Assembly: GCF_016865425.1 (NCBI RefSeq)
Contig: NZ_AP023355.1
Location: 4,276,198 to 4,340,197, forward strand
DNA length: 64,000 nt
Source: Actinocatenispora thailandica
GTDB lineage: Bacteria > Actinomycetota > Actinomycetes > Mycobacteriales > Micromonosporaceae
Direction of reading: 5' to 3'
Every line of letters begins with the position of its first letter. Position 1 is the first letter of the stretch. Below, one piece after another: positions 18,074-26,309 of this stretch. The notes beneath the pieces were generated by a model. It had not been told where the DNA came from, ran no database searches, and worked only from the letters and a program-made list of their open reading frames with translations. The position numbers were made by a program, and so were the translations under genes.

Positions 18074-19122
18074 CCCCCGACTTCGCCGGCGAGCTGCTAC
18101 CCGCCCTCCGCAAGACCTTCGGGCCGCGCTGGAACATCGACACCGACGGCGATCGCTTCCACATCCACCACCAGGATGCGGGCTCGCCCTACCGGCCGCC
18201 CCGCCGCCCACCGGACTGGCCCGAGCTGCTGGAACGCCTCGAAGCGGGGTTCGCGCGTCAAGGTGTACCCCGGGTTCCGCCGTTGCCGCTGCGCTGGGGC
18301 CGCGACACCGACTTCACCATCTCCGCCGTCCAGGCCCTCGACCCCTACCTCAAGCACGCCAAGCCCTACACCTACGGGCAGGGCTACCTCCCGCAGCCGG
18401 TCATCCGCTTCACCGGCAAACGTGACCAGCAGGGCCAGCTGTTCGACGGGTTCGCCACCTCGTTCGTCAACGTCTCCCGCGTCCAACCCATCCACGACGT
18501 CACCGAACACGCCGAGATCATCGACGGCTGGCTCAGCATCCTGTCCAGTCTCGGCATCCACGCCCGCCACATCGACATCACCGGCCGCACCAGCACCTGG
18601 ACCCGCGGACCCGTCAGCGGCATCACCCTGCACATCAGCCACGCCACCATCCCGATCGGCGACACCGTACTGCTTTGGAACACCGCCAACCCCGACCACC
18701 TCGCCACCGACCTGGGCTCCGGCCTTGAACGCCTCCGCTGGACCATCACCCGACAACCCTGGACCGACCTGCTCCACGGCCCCTTCGCCCACCACCACGA
18801 CCCGGCCACGCTCGACGCCCTCCGCACCGCCACCCTCGCCCTCGCGAACGGCATCCACCCCGCCTCCCACGGCCCCGGCAACGCCATCCGCCGCCTCCTC
18901 CGCACCGTCCCAAGCGGCGTCGCCGATCTCGGCCTCAGCCGGGTCGTCCGCCACTGGCACAGCTACTGGTCCCTCACCGGCGGCGCCCAACACACCTGGG
19001 CAACTGTGACCACCGCGCTCGAGGATGAACTGGCTTCTGTGCTCCGCGAAACCGCGCCTCGACCCCGTTCTGCCGCACATGAACCAATTGCTCACAGTGC
19101 AGCAAAATCGATCAAACAGTAG
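18070..19122 (+). CDS. uncharacterised protein with possible class II aaRS-like (AlaRS-like) core
   Basis: A 350-residue protein of unproven function, last in the operon and coupled by ATGA overlap. Its middle reads like parts of an alanyl-tRNA synthetase catalytic core: PYTYGQGYLPQPVIRFTGK, FDGFATSFVNVSRVQPI, a helix EHAEIIDGWLSILSSLGI, and a motif-3-like DLGSGLERLRW near residue 220. The editing and C-Ala regions are absent. It could be a tRNA-synthetase-derived ligase or sensor. The resemblance is faint and seen only by eye. Confidence 0.6.
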   Translation: MTPDFAGELLPALRKTFGPRWNIDTDGDRFHIHHQDAGSPYRPPRRPPDWPELLERLEAGFARQGVPRVPPLPLRWGRDTDFTISAVQALDPYLKHAKPYTYGQGYLPQPVIRFTGKRDQQGQLFDGFATSFVNVSRVQPIHDVTEHAEIIDGWLSILSSLGIHARHIDITGRTSTWTRGPVSGITLHISHATIPIGDTVLLWNTANPDHLATDLGSGLERLRWTITRQPWTDLLHGPFAHHHDPATLDALRTATLALANGIHPASHGPGNAIRRLLRTVPSGVADLGLSRVVRHWHSYWSLTGGAQHTWATVTTALEDELASVLRETAPRPRSAAHEPIAHSAAKSIKQ

Positions 19123-19282
19123 ATCTCGTCGATCACCGAGCTCCACAATTGATTGCATTCGAAGTCGCGCGCCTATCATAATGTCGTGGCGATGTCAGAT
19201 TTCCGACATCCTCCCATTTCAACGATCAAGCATCTTGCTCGTTGTCTTTTCTGTAAGTACGGATCACTTCAGGAGGGACAGA

Positions 19283-19699
19283 ATGAGCGATCAGCAGACC
19301 GACCGTTGGACAGAGGGATGGTTGGCGGGGATCCAGCGTGGTAGTCGTGAACGCCGTACAGGGGAAGCTGACCGGGCCTTTTGGCAGGCCGGACCCTGTC
19401 GTGCGTGGTGCACGACCATCCACCAGGACGGCGATCGCCCCGAAGATCGTTACCACTACAGCAACAACTTGTCAGTAACACTTCGGACTGAAGACATGAG
19501 AGAAAGCGATCCGACCGAGATCAGGATCCATCTCATGCAGCACGAGCGAGAGCGTGATGCACGGTTGCATCTTGGCGAGGGCGAGATGAGAGGTTTCCAT
19601 CTCACCTTAAACGAGGCGGAATCGCTGATGGAGAACATCGCGCAAGTCATCAAGATGGCAGCAAACGACACCAGTGACAACCAACTCCATGCAGCGTAA
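19283..19699 (+). CDS. DUF6907-like protein (138 aa)
   Basis: The ATG at 19283 is chosen because AGGAGGGACAGA stands right before it; an in-frame ATG far upstream has no ribosome site. The product has PCRAWCTTIHQDGDRPEDR, a strand-rich centre (NLSVTLRTEDMRESDP) and a helical end ESLMENIAQVIKMAAND. This is the pattern of small actinomycete DUF6907 proteins, whose role is unknown. It follows the SerRS operon by 160 bp in an AT-richer stretch, so it probably has its own promoter. Confidence 0.65.
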   Translation: MSDQQTDRWTEGWLAGIQRGSRERRTGEADRAFWQAGPCRAWCTTIHQDGDRPEDRYHYSNNLSVTLRTEDMRESDPTEIRIHLMQHERERDARLHLGEGEMRGFHLTLNEAESLMENIAQVIKMAANDTSDNQLHAA

Positions 19700-19720
19700 T
19701 TTGCTTGCAGCAGCAGGTTT

Positions 19721-19752
19721 CCGGCGCCCTTTTCTTGACCTCTGGGCGCCGG
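19721..19752 (+). terminator. stem-loop, likely terminator of the small DUF6907-like gene
   Basis: CCGGCGCCC at 19721-19729 pairs perfectly with GGGCGCCGG at 19744-19752 across a 14-base loop, about 22 bp after the stop codon. There is no clear T-run downstream, as is common for actinomycete terminators. Confidence 0.5.
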
Positions 19753-20013
19753 GCCGTCCTCGCAGCCATTCTGAACTCTCACCAGGGAGAGACCGCGACG
19801 CTCGCGACCTTGGATTACCCGGCGAAGCCTGCAGCTGACCCGGCGACGAAGCCACAGCACGCTCGGGCCGCCTGAGGTGCATCTTGCACGTCCCGCAACC
19901 TGCCGGACATCATGCACAGCGGTGATCTGATCCTTACCAGGCAAGTGGCCGGACGATCGGCTTGCCTGCGGCAGGCCACCCCGCCGGCGCCGGCGCTTCG
20001 GCCACGAACAGGC

Positions 20014-20120
20014 CGCGTTGAGGGTGCTGTATCTGGTTCATCCGCGACTGGAAATCCGACCGGGTCAACGTGACTGGTAGAGCCAGCGGCTGGAAGACCG
20101 CACTCAACCAACTACGGCGA
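20014..20120 (+). pseudogene. IS256-family transposase C-terminal remnant
   Basis: ALRVLYLV is followed after a frame change by VNVTGRASGWKTALNQL. These match the end of mutator-type (IS256) transposases, where an LYLV strand is followed by a TGRT.GWK.ALN motif. Only about 35 codons survive. The stretch 19753-20013 before it shows no gene. Confidence 0.4.
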
Positions 20121-20178
20121 CCGCATAATTGAAATAGAAGGCGTCACCCGCCCAACCCACAAAGTTCCGGGCACTCCC

Positions 20179-21210
20179 TTACAGCGTCGTCTGCTGGCCG
20201 CCTTGGCGGGACATCTCCGGTAGGTGCGGGGCGCGGTCTGGGGTGATGGCCCGGCGCCTCAGGAACGACTCCATGGCTGGCGAGTAGGGTGGTTCGATCC
20301 GGAACTGCCCGTAGCGTACTTCCAGTTCATCCCATGCTCGGTCGATCAGCTCGTCACCGCGTTCGTAGGGATGCACCCATATCCAGTTCATGCACCACTC
20401 GCCGTCGTCATCCACCGTGAACCCGGCCGCCCCGGCGGCGATAGGGAAGGTAGCGCGGAAGCGTCGAGCCAGGAGCAACACGCCATGCGCGTCCTCATCG
20501 GTGGCGTTGAAGGGCGCAAAGTCATAGCGGGTTTCTCGTCGGAACTGGTGGGCGAACTGTTCAACCGCGTAGCGGTTCTGGACGGAGGTGGCCTCCAGCA
20601 CCACGCGAGAGTCTCCTTCATCCTCATCCAGCAGTGGGATCATGATCATGTCGAACCGGCGCGGCCAGCCGAACTGGGTGAGCTCCTGCTGACGCTGCAG
20701 CAGGCGCATGTCGTTGCCCGCGTCGCGGTGACCCGCCTCCGGGTCGTGTACCGAGCGACTCTCAGCGCCGAACTGTGAGAATACGACATCGGCGATGATC
20801 CCGAAGGTCAGCAAGTCGGTGTCAGCGCCGCCGGCCAGGATGTCGAACCGCCGGACCGCGACCGCGGTCATTGGTCCCGCGGCATCGTCATGATGCAACA
20901 GGTACAACATCTCCTGATCGGTCATCTCCACCCCGTAGAGATGAGTTGGCCCCGTCCCCCCGGGCCGTAGACGACACGCATGTAGCCGCTCTGACACCAC
21001 CCGCAACCCGGTCTGATCGCACAGAAGCCCGGCCGCGTCGCCGGGCGTCACGTCGTCCGTGGTCACAGCCCCACCAGGCAGCCCGTAGCGCAGAGCCAAG
21101 GACGATGTGGACGGGTCAGCCACCAGGACAACGTGTACCGCAGCCAACTCCGGGGCGGGGCAGTGGTAGGCGACCACCGTGCAGGATGAGTGACTCGTCA
21201 TGACCGCCAT
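20179..21210 (-). CDS. hypothetical protein with degenerate Nudix-like N-terminal domain (343 aa)
   Basis: The start is ATG at 21210 or 21201 (MTSHSS); neither has a clear ribosome site. Residues about 10-130 look Nudix-like: VVAYHCP, a strand VHVVLVAD, then GLPGGAVTTDD followed by a helix at the Nudix-box place, but the REUxEExGU residues are replaced by GLLCDQTGL. The C-terminal part has RRFDMIMIPLLDEDEGDSRVV and a WIWVHPYERGDELIDRAWDELE block with an acetyltransferase-like look. Catalysis by the Nudix part is unlikely. The promoter side abuts an IS end near 21329. Confidence 0.6.
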   Translation of the reverse strand: MAVMTSHSSCTVVAYHCPAPELAAVHVVLVADPSTSSLALRYGLPGGAVTTDDVTPGDAAGLLCDQTGLRVVSERLHACRLRPGGTGPTHLYGVEMTDQEMLYLLHHDDAAGPMTAVAVRRFDILAGGADTDLLTFGIIADVVFSQFGAESRSVHDPEAGHRDAGNDMRLLQRQQELTQFGWPRRFDMIMIPLLDEDEGDSRVVLEATSVQNRYAVEQFAHQFRRETRYDFAPFNATDEDAHGVLLLARRFRATFPIAAGAAGFTVDDDGEWCMNWIWVHPYERGDELIDRAWDELEVRYGQFRIEPPYSPAMESFLRRRAITPDRAPHLPEMSRQGGQQTTL

Positions 21211-21370
21211 TGTTGCGGCCCAGTACCACACGGCCGCGAGCCGAAACCACTCTCGCCGCCCTCGGGCAGAATTACTGAACGTGGCAGGCACGCAGATTGT
21301 CCCTTCACCGAAGGGCACAGCTGCGCAGGGGACTGCCCCGAGTTTGGTTGACACTCGGGGTTGATGGGTG

Positions 21371-22260
21371 TCAGGCCGCGTGTGCGGTGGTGTAGATGGT
21401 CTCAAACTCGATCGGGGTCAGCCGGCCGAGGCGGGCTTGACGACGCCGGCGGTGGTAGGTGGCTTCGATCCAGGTCACGATCGCCAGCCTCAGCTGGTGA
21501 CGGGTGGCCCAGCGGCGGCGGTTGAGCACGTTCTTCTGCAGCAGCGCGAAGAACGACTCCATCGCGGCGTTGTCGCCGCAGGCACCGACCCGTCCCATCG
21601 ACCCGGTCAGCCCGGCCTGGTGCAGCGTGGTGACGTATTTCCGGGACCGGAACTGGCTGCCGCGATCGGAATGCACAATCGTGTGGTCCGGGCAACGCAG
21701 CCCGATGGCGTGCCGCAGCGCGGCGACCGCCAGCTCAGAGGTCATCCGAGAGTCGATGGAGTAGCCACGATCCGGTTGGACCACAGGTCCTTGATCGCGC
21801 ACAGATACAGCTTGCCCTCGGCGGTGGGATGCTCGGTGATATCGGTCAGCCACACCCTGTTGGGTGCCGCAGCGGTGAAGTCCCTGCCGCCGCCTGGCCG
21901 TTTGATCAGGTCGTCATGCACCGGCGGACCGGGCCTGCGGCCCAGACCGCGTTTGACCGAGTGGGCGCAGATGATCCGCTGGTCGCGGCACAGCCGCCAT
22001 ACCCGGTTGTCGCTGGCGTGGTGGCCGGCGGCGCGGAGCTGGTCGGCGACCAGCCGGTAGCCGAACTCCGGGTCATCGGCGTGCGCATCGAGTGCGGCGT
22101 TGGTCAGCCACGCATCCTGGTAGTCACGCTGCGAGACCGGCTCACGCACCCACTGGTAGTAGCCCTGCCGGGAGAAGCCCAGCACCCGACACGTCACCGC
22201 GACCGGCACCCGAACAGGGGCGCCGGCCGCGGCCAACTCTCGGACGAGCGGGTAGATCAT
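21371..22260 (-). pseudogene. IS3-family orfB transposase, broken by a 1-nt deletion
   Basis: The product begins MIYPLVREL and keeps the DDE integrase blocks: WLTDITEH (first Asp), IVHSDRGSQF (second Asp) and NAAMESFFALLQKN (Glu). The frame is lost at SNRIV, near 21765, where copy 2 has ATCGTCGGC and this copy has one C fewer. The last third continues in another frame to the normal end ETIYTTAHAA. The ATG overlaps orfA's stop as ATGA. Confidence 0.88.
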
Positions 22261-22550
22261 TTTGGGTTGATGTCCCGGGCCAGATAGGCAGCCGCACGCC
22301 GCAGGACCTCGTTCTCCTGCTCCAGCAGCCGGTTGCGGCGCTTGAGCTCCCGCAGCTCCTGCGACTCCTCGCGGGTCACGCCGGGCCGGTTGCCGTCGGC
22401 AACATCGGCCGCTTTCAGCCAGTTGGACAGACACGACTCCGAGATCCCGAAGTCCTTCGCGATCTGCGTCAGCGGCGCGCCGCCGGCACGGGCGACCGCG
22501 ACCACGTTGTCCCGAAACTCGCGGGGATAGGGCTTGGGCACAGCAAACAT
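22257..22550 (-). CDS. IS3-family OrfA (copy 1)
   Basis: A 97-residue DNA-binding protein. It has the helix-turn-helix PLTQIAKDFGISESCLSNWL at about residues 27-46 and a C-terminal leucine-zipper-like helix (LRELKRRNRLLEQENEVLRR) that mediates OrfA/OrfAB dimers. It appears intact. The run CCCAAAA at its end is the same as in copy 2 and could permit a -1 frameshift into orfB. Confidence 0.9.
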   Translation of the reverse strand: MFAVPKPYPREFRDNVVAVARAGGAPLTQIAKDFGISESCLSNWLKAADVADGNRPGVTREESQELRELKRRNRLLEQENEVLRRAAAYLARDINPK

Positions 22551-22609
22551 CCTTCCAGCAAGGCCAACAGCCTCACAGGTCAGGCGTCAACCAAACCCTG
22601 GGCAGTCCC

Positions 22610-23028
22610 CCGGACTGCTCACCGACAAGCAGGTCACCAGGCTGAGCGACCTGTTCGCCGACGACCACCATGTCCAGGTCGAGGCGACCTGGGGCATCTA
22701 CCAGCGCATGATCGCCGCCTACCGGCACGAAGACCGCCGCCGTGGCCACGAGCTGATGGCCACGCTGATCACCGACCTGTCCACCGGCGTCCCGAAGGCA
22801 CTGACCGAGCTGATCACGCTCGGCCGAACCCTCAAGAAGCGCGCCGACGACGTGCTGGCCTACTTCAACCATCCCCGAACCAGCAACGGACCGACCGAAG
22901 CGCTCAACGGCAGACTCGAACACCTCCGCGGCTCCGCCCTCGGCTTCCGCAACCTGACCAACTACATCGCACGATCACTACTCGAGACCGGCGGGTTCAG
23001 ACCCCAACTACACCCCCGATTGGGATGA
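22610..23028 (+). pseudogene. ISL3-family transposase, C-terminal half
   Basis: An open frame starts right at the IS3 copy 1 end. It reads GLLTDKQVTRLSDLFADDHH, then VEATWGIYQRMIAAYRHED, TLGRTLKKRADDVLAYFNHP, SNGPTEALNGRLEHLRGSA with the final DDE Glu, and ends GGFRPQLHPRLG. These are the last 140 residues of an ISL3 transposase. The first two thirds are absent here; a matching N-terminal half lies at 11.7-12.6 kb on the other strand. Confidence 0.85.
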
Positions 23029-23410
23029 GCCCCCAAACCGTCCCCGACCAGCACCGACGCCGTGTGTGCCGGTCGCCGGTTCCAGCCGGCCGGCTCGGTG
23101 CCCCTAGCGATCGCTGGAGTCACTTGGCGGCGGTTGATGCATGGTGGAGTCACGCGGTCGGAGCATCAACGGAGCACCACGCCGGCCCAACCGCCAATGA
23201 AGTCGACTGCCCGGCCCCGTCGCCGTGACCGGCCGCAACACCGCCCCCGACGTCCCATGGACCCGGCGCTCAGCCAGCCGCGTGCTCCGGTGTGCTCCGC
23301 GCCTGGCGCGCTTCAGGACCGTTGCTACGTCTCCCGCCGCCGGGCGTTCCTCCTGCGGCTTGAGCAACATCGCAGTCCCCTTCTCGAGGGGCCGCTGGCA
23401 ATAGAAGGCA
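23029..23410. other. 382-bp interval without a supported gene
   Basis: This lies between the ISL3 remnant and a TetR-type gene. No ORF with a ribosome site or recognisable product is seen. It may include the ISL3 right end just after 23028 and the TetR promoter. An AGAAGG site sits before the ATG at 23411. Confidence 0.4.
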
Positions 23411-24014
23411 TGGCCCCCGACAACACTCCCCGTAGCGCCGCCGTCGACCGACGCCGCCGCGGGAGCGGCTGCTCGCCGCGGCGAACGAGCTGTTCTACGC
23501 CGAGGGCGTGCACACCGTCGGTATCGACCGGATCATCGAGCGGGCCGGCGTCGCCAAGGCCTCGCTGTACAGCACGTTCGGCAGCAAGGACGAGCTGGTC
23601 CGGTCGTACCTGGCCGGCCGGCACGCGCGCATCGTCGACCGCGTCGGCGCCGCGGTCGCCCGGCACGACACACCGCGCGACCAGATCCTGGCGATCTTCG
23701 ACTCGCAGGCCGAGACCTACGCCGCACCCGGCTTCAACGGCTGCCCGTTCGTGGCGGCCAGCGCCGAGTCGCCGCGCGGCGGCGTGGTCGAGCGGGAGAC
23801 CGACCGGTACCGGGCGTGGCTGCGCGGCGTGTTCGCCGAGCTGGCGGCGAAGGCCGGTGTGGCCGACCCGGAGGCGGTCGCGCACCAGCTGCACGTCATC
23901 TACGACGGTACGAGCGTGTCGGCCCGGATGGACCACGACGCCGCCGGCGCGTCCCGGGCCGCCCGGGCCGCCGCCGTCGCCCTCCTCGAGACCGCCACCG
24001 GGCCTGTCATATAA
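23411..24014 (+). pseudogene. TetR-family regulator with an N-terminal frame break
   Basis: ATG at 23411 after AGAAGG gives MAPDNTPRSAAVDRRRR, but the TetR homology is in the next frame from ERLLAAANELFYAEGVHT, so one base is lost or gained near 23460. The HTH is typical (GIDRIIERAGVAKASLYSTFGSKDEL). The ligand domain runs to LLETATGPVI at 24014. Starting at the in-frame GTG 23508 would remove helix 1 of the HTH. It is called a pseudogene unless a sequencing error is shown. Confidence 0.65.
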
Positions 24015-24195
24015 ACGCGCGGAGATCGACGCCGGAGACCGTGCGGGCACCACGAGCGTTGATGCGGATCGGAACGCGCAACTGGAGCGGGAGAACCTGG
24101 AGCCGCCTCGGCGATCTACATAATCGCACACGAGGCCGATCTTGTTCAATTACCAACAGACTCCGGAACGGCTCGGAACGATCCCGCGAGAAAAT

Positions 24196-24597
24196 TCAAG
24201 GGAGATCCTCAAAATACCGCGCGACATCATAGTTGGCTATAAGTCTGGCCAGCCCCACGGGCGTCTGACCTGATCTGTTAACAAGGAATGGATCTGCACC
24301 ACGTGATCGAAGAAGTGAAATAAGCTCACCTCGGCCTTTCGAATTGAATACTGCCACAAATAGAGGGCCGTTGCCGTACTTGTTCGTCAAATTTACGTCC
24401 GCGCCAGCATCGAGGAGCAGTCGCGCCGCCTCCACTTGATGCTCTTGTGCGGCAAGATGCAGCGGTGTAAATCCGTCTCGATCTGGGCTGTCAGGGTCGA
24501 CGTGCGATGCGAGGAGGGACCGCAGTTCGCTGGTCGCTCCCTCGAGACTTGCGTAATGCAGCGCCCCTCGGCCCAGCTTGTCGCTATGGCTGCTCAT
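24196..24597 (-). CDS. ankyrin-repeat immunity protein for the RHS toxin
   Basis: A 133-residue protein made almost wholly of ankyrin repeats: LHYASLEGATSELRSLL, then FTPLHLAAQEHQVEAARLLLDAGADVN, PLFVAVFNSKGRGELISLLRSRGADP and a final QTPVGLARLIANYDVARYF. It begins 14 bp inside the end of the toxin tip gene, the usual place for the cognate immunity gene of a polymorphic toxin. Ankyrin proteins are a known immunity class for HNH/EndoVII-like toxins. It should bind and block the GH-E nuclease in the producing cell. Base composition is less GC-rich than its surroundings, consistent with a horizontally acquired tip/immunity cassette. Confidence 0.85.
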   Translation of the reverse strand: MSSHSDKLGRGALHYASLEGATSELRSLLASHVDPDSPDRDGFTPLHLAAQEHQVEAARLLLDAGADVNLTNKYGNGPLFVAVFNSKGRGELISLLRSRGADPFLVNRSGQTPVGLARLIANYDVARYFEDLP

Positions 24598-26250
24598 ATT
24601 TGTGGCTCATATTATTCGCGGGATCCTCAATCTGATAATGTTCGGGATCGTTCTCATACTCAATGAATTCATCCCGAGTCCAATTGTCACTCTCGGCCAT
24701 TTCCCTGTTTCGCCAGAACTCATATCCCGGCTTGTGTCCGTAATGAAATGGACCCGTCTTAGGGACAGATTGCCCAGTGTTGGGATCGATGTAGTTTCCG
24801 GAGCTATCTTTGGGAGCTTTCGCCTGAATTTTACCCTTCGTGTCTGCCCTGAGTTTAACACGCCCATACCGATTAGCTCCATTGACCTTTTCGGGATTGG
24901 TCTTGAATCGGCCATTGCTATCCCGCGCTTGTCTGGGATTGCTCGCTGGAGGGCTGTCCGCTTCAGTTCCGGGCTGCTGCCCGTCCTCAGCGCTCGCCTC
25001 GTTGGCGTCGTTTGCATCGAGATCACTGAGGTGTTCATTTAGTTCTTGGGCTTCTCGGACTTCTTGGGCGTGCTCGGCGGCCCTGGCGTCGTACGTGTCG
25101 GTGGACTCGCTTCCGGTGTCGGCGTGCGCGCCGTCGTCGCTAGTGGGGTACCTGGGTTTTCTGGTGTCGCCGCCGCCGTGCTCGCTGGTCTGGTTGCTTG
25201 GATCGTTTTCCCAGAGTTGTCGTTCCTTGAAATCTTCGGTCGCACTGTCGTAGTAACGGCCTTGTTCTGCTTCCCAGCTTTCGGGCGGATCTTCGCCGGC
25301 GCGTTCACCAGCGTCGTCGCGGCTGCGTTCGTCGGAGTCGTCTCTGCCGAAGTCGTCGCCGCTCTTGTCGATGTAGTCGCCACCACCTCCGCCGCCTTCG
25401 TTGAGTATTTCGAGGCCGCTGGGGTCGCTGTGGGTGGTGGGGTTGTTGCCGGCGTAGTCGTAGCCGCCGAGCTGGGTGGGGTCGCCGGCTTCTAGGAGCG
25501 GGTCTGGGGAGAGGAATCGGCCGGTGGTGGGGTCGTATTGGCGGGCGCCGAGGTTGTCCAGGCCGGTGGTGGCGTCGGGAGTGCCGGCGACGTAGCCATT
25601 GTCGCCGGGCCAGGCGCCGGGCGTGACACCGCGAGCCTCGCCGAACGGCTTGTATTGGCGGCGGGTGACGGCTTGGCCGTTGTCGTTGATGGCGAGTTGG
25701 TCGGTGCCTTGCCGATCGGGGATCAGTTCGTACCAGGTGCTGGCCGAGGTGCGGACGGCGACGGTGGTGTCGTTGATGCTGTAGTAGCGGCTGCCGGTCA
25801 CAGCGCCGGTGGTGGTGTTGAGGGTGAGTTGTTCGTCCCCGATGAACAGGGTGGTGGTGCCGGGGTCCCGTCGTACGGCAAGGTTGCCGTCGGCGTCGTA
25901 GACGTAGCTGGTTTGCCCGGCGCCGGTGGTGTCGGTGGCGAGTTGGTCAAGGCTGTTCCAGGTCAGTGTCTGGTCGCCGTGGGCGCCACCGATGACCGAG
26001 GTGGTGTTGCCGGCCGCATCGTAGGCGTAGGAGCCGGTCTGGGTGCTCGCGTCGGGGCCGGTGGCCGAGGTGGATGCCAGTGTGTCGGGCTGATCGGCGG
26101 CCGAGCCCTGGGTGGGGTAGGTGTAACTGGTGGTCGTGTCGCCGGTCGTCTGGCCGGTGGTGTCGTGGTCGGTCTGTGTAGCGCGGTTCCCGGCGGCGTT
26201 GAAACTCCAGGACTGCCAGTAGGGCTCCGGACCGCCCACCATCGTCGAGT
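24584..26250 (-). pseudogene. RHS polymorphic toxin, C-terminal part with GH-E nuclease tip (severed by IS)
   Basis: This is the 3' piece of the RHS gene. After the IS junction it reads STMVGGPEPYWQSW, then YD repeats and the RHS-core end (YDYAGNNPTTHSDPSGLEIL). Next comes a polar linker of about 170 residues and the toxin tip. The tip has YGHKPGYEFWRNREMAES, then WTRDEFIEYENDPEHYQIED and NNMSHKYEQP at the end. The Gly-His and Glu pattern fits the GH-E family of HNH/EndoVII-fold nucleases. It now lacks the secretion signal. Joined to 27536-32363 it restores a continuous 2,164-residue protein. Confidence 0.88.
26248..26250. repeat. 3-bp target-site duplication AGT (left copy)
   Basis: AGT flanks the IS3 copy 2 at 26248-26250 and again at 27533-27535. 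Three bases is the usual IS3-family duplication size and shows that the insertion was a simple transposition. Confidence 0.85.
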
Positions 26251-26309
26251 GGGACTGCCCAGGGTTTGGTTGACACCTGATCTGTGAGGCTGCTGGCCTT
26301 GCTGGAAGG

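Larger units (their letters stand above)
21329..22609 (-). mobile_element. IS3-family element, copy 1 (1,281 bp, defective)
   Basis: Ends are GGGACTGCCCCGAG at the left and, on the other strand, GGGACTGCCCAGGG at the right. It carries overlapping orfA and orfB on the minus strand. It is one base shorter than copy 2 (26251-27532), because of a single-base deletion in orfB. The bordering triplets CAG (21326-21328) and CCG (22610-22612) do not match, so no target duplication remains. That hints at rearrangement after insertion. Confidence 0.88.

Noticed and set aside
25046-25495. Plus-strand hydrophobic ORF of 149 codons inside the toxin gene
   Set aside because: Its Val/Gly-rich composition is antisense to the polar Asp/Glu-rich linker of the toxin, which has a clear continuous reading.
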